From the NCBI RefSeq assembly GCF_021391495.1, contig NZ_CP090063.1, positions 7,874,001 to 7,938,000 of the forward strand: DNA of 64,000 nt, in the 5' to 3' direction. Shown one piece after another: positions 1 through 8,141 of this stretch. Numbering within the stretch: the first letter of the stretch is position 1; each line of letters opens with the position of its first letter. The position numbers and the translations under genes were made by a program. Under the pieces are notes generated by a model. That model worked only from the letters and a program-made list of their open reading frames with translations. It was not told where the DNA came from and did no database searches. The stretch is from Amycolatopsis acidiphila (GTDB taxonomy: Bacteria; Actinomycetota; Actinomycetes; Mycobacteriales; Pseudonocardiaceae).

Positions 1-1
1 C

Positions 2-322
2 CGCAAGGGCAACAAATGGCTCGGCTCCGCACTCGTGGAATCCGCGCACGCCGCCGCCCGCACCAAAAACACCTACCTCGCCGCGCAGTACTGGCGCCTC
101 TCCGGCCGCCGCGGCAAGAACCGCGCCGCCGTCGCCGTCGCCCACTCCATCCTCGTCATCGCCTACCACCTCCTCGACCGCCACCAGCCCTACCGCGACC
201 TCGGCGGCGACTACTTCACCAGCCGACTGCCCGACCACGCCCACGTCCGCCGACTCGTCGCGCAACTCGAACGACTCGGCCAGCACGTCACCCTCACCCC
301 CAACAACCCGGAGGCGGCTTGA
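2..322 (+). CDS. IS110-family transposase, C-terminal part (cut by window edge)
   Basis: The reading frame is open from the first base and ends at a TGA. The 106 visible residues resemble the C-terminal Transposase_20 region of IS110/IS116/IS902 transposases, with a start like RKGNKWLGSALVESA and the later VAVAHSILVIAYHLL segment. This region normally carries the conserved serine of these DEDD recombinases. The N-terminal catalytic half lies outside the window. The gene ends only 24 bases before the stop of the hydrogenase-like hyfC, which reads toward it. IS110 elements lack classical terminal inverted repeats, so the element end cannot be placed. The family call is by recognition and is fairly secure. 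Confidence 0.75.
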   Translation, partial: RKGNKWLGSALVESAHAAARTKNTYLAAQYWRLSGRRGKNRAAVAVAHSILVIAYHLLDRHQPYRDLGGDYFTSRLPDHAHVRRLVAQLERLGQHVTLTPNNPEAA

Positions 323-346
323 CAGACCAACTCGCCTATTCACGAT

Positions 347-1294
347 TCAGGCCAGGAAGAACGACGCGGCGACCGCGAGCAGGGCGAGCAGGAACGACCC
401 CGCGAGGAGTTCGGGAACCCGGAACAGGCGCAGCTTCGCCAGGAACACCTCACCGGCGGCCAGTACCGTGCCCAGGACCGCGACCTTCACCACCCACACC
501 AGCACCCCGGCGAGGATCGCGAGCGGGGCGGCGGTGGTGGCGATGCCCCAGGGCAGGAACAGGTTCGCCAGCAACCCGAGAAACACCGTCAGCCGCATCG
601 CCGAGGCGAGCTCGACCAGCGCGAGGTCCGGACCCGCGTATTCGAGGATCATGGCCTCGTGCACCATGGTCAGTTCCAGGTGCGTGGAGGGGTTGTCCAC
701 CGGCAGCCGCCCGGTCTCGGCGACGATCACCACGATCAGCGCGACCGCGGCGAGCAGGCTGGCCGGGGAGATCACCCGCGCCGGGTCGTGCAGGGTCGAG
801 GTGACGATCGAGGCCAGGTTGGTCGACCCGACCCGCACCGACAGCGCGAAGATCGCCACCAGCAACGTGGGCTCGACCAGCGCGATGATCGTCATCTCGC
901 GGCTGGCGCCCATCCCGCCGAACGCGGTCCCGGTGTCCAGCCCGGCCAGTGCCAGCGCGACCGTGCCCAGCGCGAGCAGCGCGACCACCGCGAACAGGTC
1001 CGCCACCGCGGCCACGGCGGAGTCGGTGGTCGCGAACGGCGCCACCACCGCGACCACCAGTGTCGTGGCGACCAGCACCAGCGGCGCGAACCGGAAAATC
1101 TCACTCGTGCCGCGCGGGGCGATTCGCTCCTTGCCGAAGAGCTTGCGCAGGTCCCGCCACGGCTGTCCGATCCCTGCGCCGGCGCGGCCTTCCAGCTTGG
1201 CCCGGACCTGTCGCATTACCCCGGCCAGCACCGGGGACGCGGCCACCACGACGACTGGCTGCAGCACCCCGCCGACGATCCCGAGCGCGCTCAC
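347..1294 (-). CDS. hyfC: HyfC-like membrane subunit (NuoH/HycD family) of a group-4-hydrogenase-like complex
   Basis: This 315-residue multi-spanning membrane protein has the NuoH/HycD signature, including EIFRFAPLVL, AFGGMGASREM and the acidic loop AETGRLPVDNPSTHLELTM. In formate hydrogenlyase and complex I the family anchors the peripheral arm and helps form the quinone- or proton-linked interface. The length matches E. coli HyfC. The start is a GTG whose first base overlaps the stop of hyfB (GTGA), which indicates translational coupling. The next gene downstream on the left is the IS110 remnant, so further subunits are not visible on this side. Confidence 0.8.
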   Translation of the reverse strand: MSALGIVGGVLQPVVVVAASPVLAGVMRQVRAKLEGRAGAGIGQPWRDLRKLFGKERIAPRGTSEIFRFAPLVLVATTLVVAVVAPFATTDSAVAAVADLFAVVALLALGTVALALAGLDTGTAFGGMGASREMTIIALVEPTLLVAIFALSVRVGSTNLASIVTSTLHDPARVISPASLLAAVALIVVIVAETGRLPVDNPSTHLELTMVHEAMILEYAGPDLALVELASAMRLTVFLGLLANLFLPWGIATTAAPLAILAGVLVWVVKVAVLGTVLAAGEVFLAKLRLFRVPELLAGSFLLALLAVAASFFLA

Positions 1295-3309
1295 CGGGTC
1301 ACCGCCAGCAGGACCAGGACGGCGCACACGGTGTAGAAGCCGTAGCCGAGGTACCGGTGCACGCTCCCGGTCGCCAGCCTGCGTCCCACCCGGCCCCACG
1401 CGGACACCGCGGTCAGCACAGGCTGGTAGAGGCGGCGTTCGATCCGGTCGGGTACGCGGCGCCGGTACTCCACGGCTTGCACGAGGTAGGCGGATTCGCG
1501 GTGGTGCGTGACGTCGACGTCGGTTTCGGGCTGCACGACGTCGTCGAACACCCGCTGCAGTGGCTCGGCGAACGAGGTCGCGGTGTATTCCATCCGCGCC
1601 GACATCGGCCCGGCGCCGCAGTCCCACAACCGGGCGGCCCGCCGTGCCCGCCGGGTTGCGACCAGCCGCACCGCCCCGGCCGCCACGAGCACGGCGGCCA
1701 GCAGCGCGAGCGTGAGCATCAGCGGTGAGAGGGCACCGGTGATCCCGGCCAGCCGCATCGTGACCGCTCCGGTCACCGCCGGCCCCGCCGAGGGCAGCGC
1801 CGTGCTGGCAGCCGTGGCGATACTGGGCAGCACGAGGGCGGGCGCGACCGCCAGGACCGCGCTGACCGCGGCGGCCACTCCCATCCCGGCCAGCATCGTC
1901 GGTGGGCTCTCGTGCGCGTTCTCCGCGGCGGTACTGCGGGGCCGGGCCAGGAACCCGACGCCGAACGCCTTCACGAACGTCGCCACCGCCAGCCCGGCGG
2001 TCAAGGCGACCGCCGCGACCGCCAGCGGCATCGCGATCGCCGTCGCGACGCCCGATGTGGGCAGGCCGTGGATCAGGGCTTGCAGCAGCAGCCACTCCGA
2101 CACGAACGCCGTCCCTGGCGGCAACGCCGACGCCGCCAGCGCGCCCCACCCGAACGCCGCCGTCGTCACCGGCATCGTGGCGCGCAGGCCACCGAGCGCG
2201 TCGAGGTCGCGGCTGCCGGTCGCGTGCAGCACCGACCCGGCCGCGAGGAACAGCAGGGTCTTGAACGCCGCGTGCCCGATCACGTGCAGCAACGCCGCGC
2301 TCAACGCCAGCGCCGCCAGCACGTGGTCACCGGACGCGGCGAACAAGCCGGACGCGCCGACACCGACCAGGACCAGTCCCATGTTCTCCGTCGTGGAGTA
2401 CCCGAGCAGCCGCTTCAGATCGGTCCCCATCGCGGCCTGCAGAATCCCGTACACCGCCGAGACCGCGCCGAGCGTGAGCACCAGCAGCCACCACCACCGC
2501 GGGCCGCCGCCGAGCAGGTCGGACCCGATCCGCACGATCCCGTACACCCCGAGGTTCACCATCGCCGCCGACATCAACGCCGACACATGACTCGGCGCCT
2601 CCGGATGAGCGCGGGGAAGCCACGCGTGCAGCGGCACGATCCCGGCCTTCGACGCGAAACCCGCGAACATCAGCACGAAAACCAGCCCCGCGGTCGCGGG
2701 CGGCAGGTGCGAGGCGGCCTCGCGCAGCGCCGGGAACGAGTCGCCGGTGGCGTGCCCGGCCAGCACCAGAAGCCCGATCAGGATGGTCACAAACCCGAGG
2801 TGGGTCATCACCGCGTACCAGCGGCCCGCCCGCGCCACCTCCGGGCGGCGACGGTGCTCGGCGAGCACCAGCAGCAGCGAGGTGGCCGCCATCAGTTCCC
2901 AGCACACCAGCAGCGTGCCCGCGCTGGAGGCGACCGGCACCAGCAGCATCGCCGCCACGAACACCGGGAACACGGCCTGGAACAGCCGGGAATCGAGGCC
3001 GTGCCGGGTGTAGGAGATGCCGTACATCCCGGCGGCGACCGCGACGCCACCGGTGACCGCCATGAACAGGCCGCCCAGCCCGTCCATCGTGAACGAGACA
3101 CCGGACAGGGGCAGCACCCCCGGCAGGGCAAGGGAAAACGCCTGACCGGCCATCGCGGCGGCACCCGCCGTCACACCGGCGGCCCCGGCCAACGCCGTAC
3201 CGACACCCACCACCGCCGAGCGCACCCGCTGCGGCACGACCAACGCCGCAACGGTGCCGAGCACCCCTACCACCATGGCCGCACCGAAGCCGACAGCAGC
3301 GACGTTCAT
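1291..3309 (-). CDS. hyfB: HyfB-like proton-translocating subunit (NuoL/MrpA family)
   Basis: The 672-residue protein is almost entirely transmembrane helices and shows the antiporter-like core of NuoL/HyfB, with HLGFVTILIG and HAWLPRAHPEAPSHVSALMS, and the H-x-x-F-K stretch HAAFKTLLFLAAG. Such subunits move H+ or Na+ across the cytoplasmic membrane, coupled to electron transfer in the peripheral arm. The ATG overlaps the stop of the upstream small-subunit gene (ATGA), and its own stop overlaps the GTG of hyfC. Three genes therefore form one coupled unit. Assignment to hydrogenase 4 rather than an Mrp antiporter rests on the neighbours. Confidence 0.8.
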   Translation of the reverse strand: MNVAAVGFGAAMVVGVLGTVAALVVPQRVRSAVVGVGTALAGAAGVTAGAAAMAGQAFSLALPGVLPLSGVSFTMDGLGGLFMAVTGGVAVAAGMYGISYTRHGLDSRLFQAVFPVFVAAMLLVPVASSAGTLLVCWELMAATSLLLVLAEHRRRPEVARAGRWYAVMTHLGFVTILIGLLVLAGHATGDSFPALREAASHLPPATAGLVFVLMFAGFASKAGIVPLHAWLPRAHPEAPSHVSALMSAAMVNLGVYGIVRIGSDLLGGGPRWWWLLVLTLGAVSAVYGILQAAMGTDLKRLLGYSTTENMGLVLVGVGASGLFAASGDHVLAALALSAALLHVIGHAAFKTLLFLAAGSVLHATGSRDLDALGGLRATMPVTTAAFGWGALAASALPPGTAFVSEWLLLQALIHGLPTSGVATAIAMPLAVAAVALTAGLAVATFVKAFGVGFLARPRSTAAENAHESPPTMLAGMGVAAAVSAVLAVAPALVLPSIATAASTALPSAGPAVTGAVTMRLAGITGALSPLMLTLALLAAVLVAAGAVRLVATRRARRAARLWDCGAGPMSARMEYTATSFAEPLQRVFDDVVQPETDVDVTHHRESAYLVQAVEYRRRVPDRIERRLYQPVLTAVSAWGRVGRRLATGSVHRYLGYGFYTVCAVLVLLAVTR

Positions 3310-3791
3310 CGACCGGTCAGCTTCCGCAATCCCTCGACAATCGCCTCCGGCCGCGGCGGGCATCCCGCGATCTCCAGATCCACCGGCACCACGTCCGACA
3401 CCGCACCGGCCAGCCCGTAAGCCCCAGCGAACGCGCCGCAGTTCCGGGCGCAATCCCCGACCGCGACCGCGAGCCGGGGCGCGGGGGTCGCCTCGTAGGT
3501 GCGCCGCAACGGTGCCGCCATGTTCCGCGTCACCGGCCCCGTCACCAGCAACGCATCCGCGTGGCGCGGCGAGGCGACCAGGCGCGCGCCATAGCGTTCG
3601 GCGTCGTAGACCGGCCCGAACGCCGACCCGATCTCCACCTCGCACCCGTTGCACGAGCCGGCGTCCACGTGCCGCACCTGCACCGAACCGCCCAGTGCAG
3701 CGGCGGCCGCGGGCATGTCACCGCTCGGTCGAGGTGGCGCGGGCTCGGCCACCCGGCCGGTCCGGCGGATCTTGCGCCACAAGCTCAGCAC
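3306..3791 (-). CDS. NuoB/HyfI-like [4Fe-4S] small subunit
   Basis: This 161-residue protein is of the NADH-ubiquinone oxidoreductase 20 kDa (NuoB/HycG/HyfI) family. It keeps four candidate cluster ligands: CNGCE, the Cys pair in GDCARNCG, and GCPPRPE near the C-terminus, as expected for the N2-type cluster. In hydrogenases and complex I it passes electrons between the catalytic large subunit and the membrane arm. The chosen GTG start has AGGAG six bases upstream; a longer reading would run into arsR. No NuoD/HyfG-type catalytic large subunit is visible in this window, so the redox substrate is unknown. Confidence 0.75.
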   Translation of the reverse strand: MLSLWRKIRRTGRVAEPAPPRPSGDMPAAAAALGGSVQVRHVDAGSCNGCEVEIGSAFGPVYDAERYGARLVASPRHADALLVTGPVTRNMAAPLRRTYEATPAPRLAVAVGDCARNCGAFAGAYGLAGAVSDVVPVDLEIAGCPPRPEAIVEGLRKLTGR

Positions 3792-3897
3792 ACGCTGCTC
3801 CTGACTGTCGTTCTCAAGAAGGGTGCGGTCCAGTCCGCCTGGGCGACTGAGCAGAGGACCAGGCGCAGTGGACCGCGGCTCATGCGCTCCGCGAGTC

Positions 3898-4254
3898 CTA
3901 CGTCGGCGGAGGCGGCCCTGCCGACCCGGCCGGAGCGCGCAGGTCGTCGAGCAGCTCGATCTGCCCGGTGAGCACACCGGTCAGGATCTGCCGCGCGACC
4001 CGCAGCAGCTCCGCGACGTGCGGGCTGGTCAGCGAGTAGTAGACAGTGGAGCCTTCCTTGCGGGTCACGACCAGCCCGGCGCGGCGCAGCACGGCCAGCT
4101 GCTGGGACAGGTTCGCCGCTTCGATCCCCACCTCGGGCAGCATTTCCGCCACGGCATGTTCGCGTTCGCTCAGCAGCTCCAGCACCCGGATCCGCGCGGG
4201 GTGGCCCAGGGTCTTGAAGAACTCGGCCTTCGCTTGGTAGAGGGGTCTGCTCAC
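3898..4254 (-). CDS. ArsR/SmtB-family transcriptional repressor
   Basis: The 118-residue winged-helix protein carries the ArsR signature LGHPARIRVLELL, the recognition segment ANLSQQLAVLRRAGLV and the beta-wing RKEGSTVYYSLT. There is no Cys-x-Cys metal motif, so the inducer is more likely a thiol, oxidant or gas signal than arsenite; this is inference. The gene heads the hydrogenase-like operon, 106 bases upstream of the small subunit. A perfect inverted repeat lies 46 bases upstream of its ATG (4300-4319), which points to autoregulation and control of the operon. Confidence 0.8.
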   Translation of the reverse strand: MSRPLYQAKAEFFKTLGHPARIRVLELLSEREHAVAEMLPEVGIEAANLSQQLAVLRRAGLVVTRKEGSTVYYSLTSPHVAELLRVARQILTGVLTGQIELLDDLRAPAGSAGPPPPT

Positions 4255-4299
4255 GGACGCTCCTCCTCACGCACGCGCCACCACGGCATCATGTTCAAC

Positions 4300-4319
4300 A
4301 CTTGCTAACCTTAGCAAGT
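4300..4319. promoter_or_regulatory. Perfect palindrome, putative ArsR operator
   Basis: The arms ACTTGCTAA and TTAGCAAGT are exact reverse complements separated by CC. The site is AT-rich in a GC-rich context and sits just upstream of the arsR start, the usual layout for ArsR/SmtB operators. Binding by the adjacent repressor is inferred. Confidence 0.7.
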
Positions 4320-4626
4320 CTGAAATCCTATTGTGCACTGAGTGGACCGCATCGAGAGGCACGAGATGCGCCAACCGACCGTCGCCGACGTCGTGACCAG
4401 GGCCGTCGTGTTGCGGGGCATGACGTTGGTGTCGGTGCCTCCCGTCGTTGTCGGGGCTGCTTTCCACCCGGTCCAGTCGTCTCACCGGACCCGGCTGCCC
4501 CCAGCTCCTACCGCTCCGCTGCGACGGACCGGCGGCGCGGGCCTCACACCCGCACACGGATCAGTGAGGTCGGCTCGGAGCGCCGTGCCCGCGTTGCCGC
4601 GGGTGGGTTTCTCCGAGCCGCCTCCC

Positions 4627-4661
4627 GAACCCGGCGTGCCAGTTGTCCCGGCACCGGGCTC
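4627..4661 (-). ncRNA. Group II intron domain V
   Basis: Read on the minus strand, this 35-nt hairpin starts GAGCCCGGTGCC and ends GGCACGCCGGGTTC. It includes the AGC triad near the 5' end and an asymmetric bulge opposite the lower stem, the hallmark of domain V. It lies 31 nt past the maturase stop and is followed by a domain-VI-like stem. The catalytic hairpin appears intact, although the intron is truncated. Confidence 0.75.
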
Positions 4662-4691
4662 TCCACAAGTCCCGGCGGGATCGTGTTGGTC

Positions 4692-5057
4692 TCATGCGAC
4701 GCTCGGCCATGGCGACGGGATGCGCGCGCCCCGGTAGTAGTAGCGCTTCGCGCGTACCCTGGCGGGGTCGAACAGCCCAATATCGCCATCGGCGGGCCAG
4801 ATGCCGTAGCGTCGACGCAGTTGCTTCCATGGGGTGCGTCGATGCTTGCGTTTCTGCCACCGGACGATCTCCTTCCACAAGTATGACCGTAGGTAGCTGA
4901 AGGTCGCGTTCGAGCATCCGTACTTGAAGTACGCGGTCCAGCCCCGCAGCATCCGGTTGAGCTGGAGCAGCAGGACTGCGAGCGTTTGGTTCGTGTTCTT
5001 CCGGCAGGTCGTCTTGATCTTGGCCATGACGGCAGCGAGCGCCTTCTTGGCCGGGTA
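4692..5057 (-). pseudogene. Group II intron maturase/RT, C-terminal fragment
   Basis: About 120 residues remain, from YPAKKALAAVMAKIK to the stop. They match the maturase X (GIIM) domain of bacterial intron-encoded proteins: LNRMLRGWTAYFKYG, SYLRSYLWKEIVRWQKRK and the LFDPARVRAKRYYY end. The seven RT motifs, including YxDD, are absent. The upstream sequence switches at about 5057 into a tyrosine recombinase in another frame, so this is a deletion or recombination product, not a gene start. Confidence 0.75.
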
Positions 5058-5299
5058 GACGCGACGAACTCGCCGATGTCTTCCAGCCGCACCTCCCGCC
5101 AGTCCACGCCGCGACCGTCGAGGAAGGCGAACCAGTCCTTCAAGTCATGGGCGTAAGCCTTGATCGTGTTCGGGGACCGCTCGATGTCGGTCAGATAGGC
5201 CAGATACCGCTCGATCGGGCCGACCGGGGCGTCGTCATCGCCCAGAACGGTCCACGACTCCAGCGGCGAGGCGGGTGAAACGACCCGCTGAACAAGCAT
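5058..5299 (-). pseudogene. Tyrosine recombinase, N-terminal fragment
   Basis: From the ATG at 5299, which follows GGAGG, about 80 residues resemble the SAM-like core-binding domain of IS- or plasmid-type tyrosine recombinases: PIERYLAYLTDIERSPNTIK and the AYAHDLKDWFAFLDGRGVDW region. Homology stops at GEFVASTR, where the intron maturase remnant begins. The catalytic R...HxxR...Y domain is missing. The fragment was probably produced by recombination with the neighbouring intron copy. Confidence 0.65.
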
Positions 5300-5420
5300 T
5301 GCTCCTCCGGAAGATCCGCGTGATGGACGGCGGCAGATAAGCACGTCCAGCACGCAGTCGCCCGGCTCTCACCTCCTCGTGTCCAACATGGACGACACAG
5401 GCCAGCGGGCTCAAGATAAC

Positions 5421-5564
5421 GATCGCGTTCGTGGTGCACACCACCGTGCGGATTTCCTTGTCAAACTGGAGAAACGGCACGAACTCGGCCCACGCGTTCT
5501 CCCACAGCCTGATGATCGCCGGGTAGCGGGCCTCCCACTTCTCGCCGAAGGCGGCCAGTGGGGG
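5421..5564 (-). pseudogene. IS256/Mutator-family transposase fragment
   Basis: About 47 residues with the typical C-terminal IS256 sequence remain: FGEKWEARYPAIIRLWENAW, EFVPFLQFDKEIR and VCTTNAI. In complete Mutator transposases this leads into the ESVNARIRR segment, but here the frame departs right after NAI. No terminal inverted repeat could be identified. The fragment lies exactly where the adjacent methyltransferase remnant loses its 5' part, which suggests the insertion broke that gene. Confidence 0.75.
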
Positions 5565-5567
5565 CTC

Positions 5568-6275
5568 TCCCAGCTGGCACCCGGCGGGCGGCTGGTGATA
5601 CCCCTGCGGATTCGCGGAAGCGTGTCGCGCTCGATCGCGTTTGAGCGGGACCCCGACGGTGGCTGGCGCAGCGCCGAACACGCGATGTGCGGCTTCGTCC
5701 CGCTGCGCGGCGGCATCGCCGACGACCCCCGCAGCCGGATCGACCTGACCGGCGACAACACCGTCACCCTCCAATCCCACCAGGACCAGCCCTTCGCCCC
5801 CGAACGGCTGACCGGCGTGCTCGACCAGCCCCGCAGCGAGATGTGGACCGGGGTCACTTTCGCCCGGATGGAATCGTTGGAGTGGATGTACCTCTGGCTC
5901 ACCTGCGCGCTACCCGGCGGCCTGCGCAGCATGCCCGCGGAGCAGACCGCGATCGACTCCGGCCGCATCACCCCGATGTTCCGCACCGGGATGGCCGTAC
6001 CCGGCGACGGCGAGTTGGCCTACCTCGCCAAACGTCCCGGCGGCCACGACAGCGACGGCCACGAACTCACCGAAACCGGCGTCATCGGGCACGGCCCCCA
6101 CGGTGGCGAACTGGCGGCCCGCGTCGCCGACGAGATCCGAACCTGGCACCGGGACTTCCGGCACCGGGACGTCCGGTTCGAGATCCCCGCCGACGGCACC
6201 GACACCTCCGACCCCACGCGCGGCCGGTTCTTCCTCGACCGCCCCCATCACCCCATCACCGTCGTCTGGCAGTAA
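5568..6275 (+). pseudogene. FxLD-system methyltransferase (PCMT-related), C-terminal remnant
   Basis: The frame from SQLAPGGRLVIPLR to the stop (about 235 residues) resembles the C-terminal region of protein-L-isoaspartate-like methyltransferases of FxLD/lanthipeptide loci: CGFVPLRGG, the long middle domain with LDQPRSEMWTGVT and GDGELAYLAKRPG, and the ending RFFLDRPHHPITVVWQ. The N-terminal SAM-binding Rossmann fold is gone, replaced by the IS256 fragment. No precursor peptide or lanthipeptide synthetase is seen nearby, so this is an orphan remnant. Confidence 0.6.
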
Positions 6276-6464
6276 GCCGAACCAGTGGTGGTGTTCGACC
6301 ACGCGGGGCGACTACCGGACACACGAGAAGGCCGGGGCGGCGCGTTCCTGATCGCCGCTCCGGTCCCCTCGCCCTTCCCGTCAGGCCGATGCCCGCACGA
6401 GTTGGCGTGAGGCTTGCCCGATCACCCGTTGGTGTCCGCACCGTGGCTGGCTACGGTCGTTGAC

Positions 6465-7100
6465 GTGACCGAAACCGAAGCTGGTGCTCGCCACAAGCCC
6501 AGTGCGCTGGAACTGATCGCGGAGTGCGTCGCACGGCTGCGGATGACCGAGCCTGCGGACACGCCGGCCGTGCTTCTGGCGGCGTGGCACGGGTTCGGCA
6601 CCGCCGAGGCCGCCGGCCGCATGCTGCGCTGCGACAACGACGAGGACGCCGTGCTCGCGCGCAACGCGACGCCGGTGTTCGAGGCCGTCGCCGTGCTGAT
6701 GCGGCGAGCACCGTCGATGCCCTACACCGACTTCGTGGTGGAGAACATCAGCGGCCTGGTCCCCGATGGCTACCAGCCGACGAGCAACGCCGACCAACTC
6801 GACGACCCACTCGCGGTCCCCGACATGTCGCCGGCTGGGAGTGTTCGCAGCGGCATTCTCGCGCTCGCGCTCGAACTGAACACCCTGCTGCCCGAAGCAG
6901 CCGAGAACGCCACCGCACCGGACGACCGCGTCGCGTGCGAGCACGGAACCAGACTGGCCTACGAGCTGTCGAACTGCTGGGAGGGCAAGCTCACCTCCTA
7001 CATGAATGGCGGGCGGGATCTCATTGGCGACCGTCGAACCCAACCGGTAGGCGCGAAACCCAAGCAGGGAAAGAAAAAGCGCAAGCCGAAGCGGAAATGA
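6465..7100 (+). CDS. Conserved hypothetical protein with basic C-terminal tail
   Basis: This 211-residue protein starts at a GTG (first residues MTETEAGARHKPSALE). A TTG 51 bases upstream would also be possible. It is largely alpha-helical by composition, with a long Ala/Leu-rich middle and a strongly basic end (KPKQGKKKRKPKRK) that could bind nucleic acid or a nucleotide. No catalytic motif is recognised. It lies seven bases upstream of an NYN-like gene and probably shares its transcript. Confidence 0.55.
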   Translation: MTETEAGARHKPSALELIAECVARLRMTEPADTPAVLLAAWHGFGTAEAAGRMLRCDNDEDAVLARNATPVFEAVAVLMRRAPSMPYTDFVVENISGLVPDGYQPTSNADQLDDPLAVPDMSPAGSVRSGILALALELNTLLPEAAENATAPDDRVACEHGTRLAYELSNCWEGKLTSYMNGGRDLIGDRRTQPVGAKPKQGKKKRKPKRK

Positions 7101-7107
7101 TCTGAGC

Positions 7108-7752
7108 ATGTTGCCGACAGATCGGGTCGTGCTGGTCGATCTGGAAAACGTGGTGGGGTTTCGGCCCAAGCGACGAACCTTGCGCAGCCGGATGACCGCG
7201 CTGCTCGACGCCGCCGGGCCGTGGCACCACGCCGTCGCCGCCTACGCCTGCATCGAGGACGCCGACGACGCCACCGCCTCCACCCTGGCGGCGCTCGGCG
7301 TCGCACCCCTGCGCGTCACGCCCGGACCCGACGCCGCCGAACTCGCCCTGCTCGCGCACGCGCGGCGGATGCAGGCCGACGGCTGCACCCGCTTCACCGT
7401 CTGCTCCGGCGATCACGCCTTCGCCGTACTCGGCGACGCCGACGCCTCGACTCTCGAAGTCCTTGTCTGGCAAGGACAACCGGTCGCCGCCGGCCTCGCG
7501 GCAGCCGCCGACCACGTGCACCGACTCCCTCGGCTGGGCGAAGGCGACATCCCGGTTCGGCCCGAGAACACCGGCAACCTCGGGCGCCTCACGCAGCGCC
7601 GCGCCACATCCCGCTCGAAGCGACAGCCTCAACTGCCGTGGGACGGGCTTGTCACAGGATTCGCCACCGGCATCGGCATCGTCCTCGGTGCACGGCTCGG
7701 CAGCCTGCTCTGGCCCGGCGCCGCCGTTGACGAACGCCGCGGCCCGCGTTAA
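7108..7752 (+). CDS. NYN/PIN-like domain protein
   Basis: The 214-residue protein begins with VVLVDLENVVG, placing Asp11 and Glu13 at the position of the first metal-binding acid of NYN nucleases. DAAELALLAHARRM and RFTVCSGDHAFAVL fit the second and third acidic motifs (DxxL and SxDxDF-like, here SGDHAF). Such domains cleave or process RNA using Mg2+. A hydrophobic C-terminal stretch (FATGIGIVLGARLGSLLW) could be a membrane anchor or DNA-binding helix. It probably forms an operon with the preceding basic-tailed protein. Nuclease activity is inferred only. Confidence 0.55.
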   Translation: MLPTDRVVLVDLENVVGFRPKRRTLRSRMTALLDAAGPWHHAVAAYACIEDADDATASTLAALGVAPLRVTPGPDAAELALLAHARRMQADGCTRFTVCSGDHAFAVLGDADASTLEVLVWQGQPVAAGLAAAADHVHRLPRLGEGDIPVRPENTGNLGRLTQRRATSRSKRQPQLPWDGLVTGFATGIGIVLGARLGSLLWPGAAVDERRGPR

Positions 7753-7769
7753 CCGAAAGTGTCAGGGCG

Positions 7770-8033
7770 TCAGTCAACGAGTTTCGTCACCGTGGCGGTG
7801 ATCCGTCCGTCGTAACCATCGACCACGAGGTACCAGCGAGCGTCGTAAGGCACATCGAGGATCGTGGGGCTGCTTTCCCAGTAACCGCCGTGGTATTCGT
7901 ACTCCTCGCCGTCGAGGTAAGCCTGGTACTCCTCGACATCCATCAGGCACACCCTGGCAGGAACTCCGCGCAATTCGACCTCGACGGACGTGGCACCCAC
8001 GCACGGGCCGAGATCCCAATACAGGTGTTCCAT
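7770..8033 (-). CDS. DUF1883-like small protein
   Basis: The 87-residue acidic protein has the pattern VEVELRGVPARVCLMDVEEY...YHGGYWESSPTILDVPYDARWYLVVD, which resembles DUF1883. This family is sometimes fused to TIR domains in other bacteria. No catalytic residues are known. It is convergent with the NYN-like gene, with 17 bases between the stops, and is probably monocistronic. Confidence 0.55.
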   Translation of the reverse strand: MEHLYWDLGPCVGATSVEVELRGVPARVCLMDVEEYQAYLDGEEYEYHGGYWESSPTILDVPYDARWYLVVDGYDGRITATVTKLVD

Positions 8034-8141
8034 GCCACCATCCTTTCGCAGCCCGACCGGGCGCGGTGATCACCCGCTTATCCGGGAGGCGTGCGTCCGG
8101 GGTTCGGACCGGCGCATGCAGGTCCGCGTGCGGATCGAGTG

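Larger units (their letters stand above)
4564..5057 (-). mobile_element. Group II intron, 3' terminal remnant
   Basis: The minus strand carries the last part of an intron-encoded reverse transcriptase/maturase (to 4692), then domain V (4627-4661), then a domain VI stem made of GGCTCGGAG (4611-4619) paired with CTCCGAGCC (4572-4580). The probable 3' splice end is near 4564, after CCTCAC. Everything upstream of the maturase domain is missing: the 5' ribozyme domains and most of the RT. The fragment is fused directly to a recombinase gene near 5057, so it cannot splice as it stands. Confidence 0.75.

Noticed and set aside
347..3654. Long frames opposite and beside the hydrogenase-like genes
   Set aside because: They are Arg/Ala/Pro-rich shadows of the real membrane-protein genes, with no recognisable motif.
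4302..4886. Plus-strand frames over the intron 3' region
   Set aside because: They run antisense to the intron domain V/VI and maturase and have no protein-like features.
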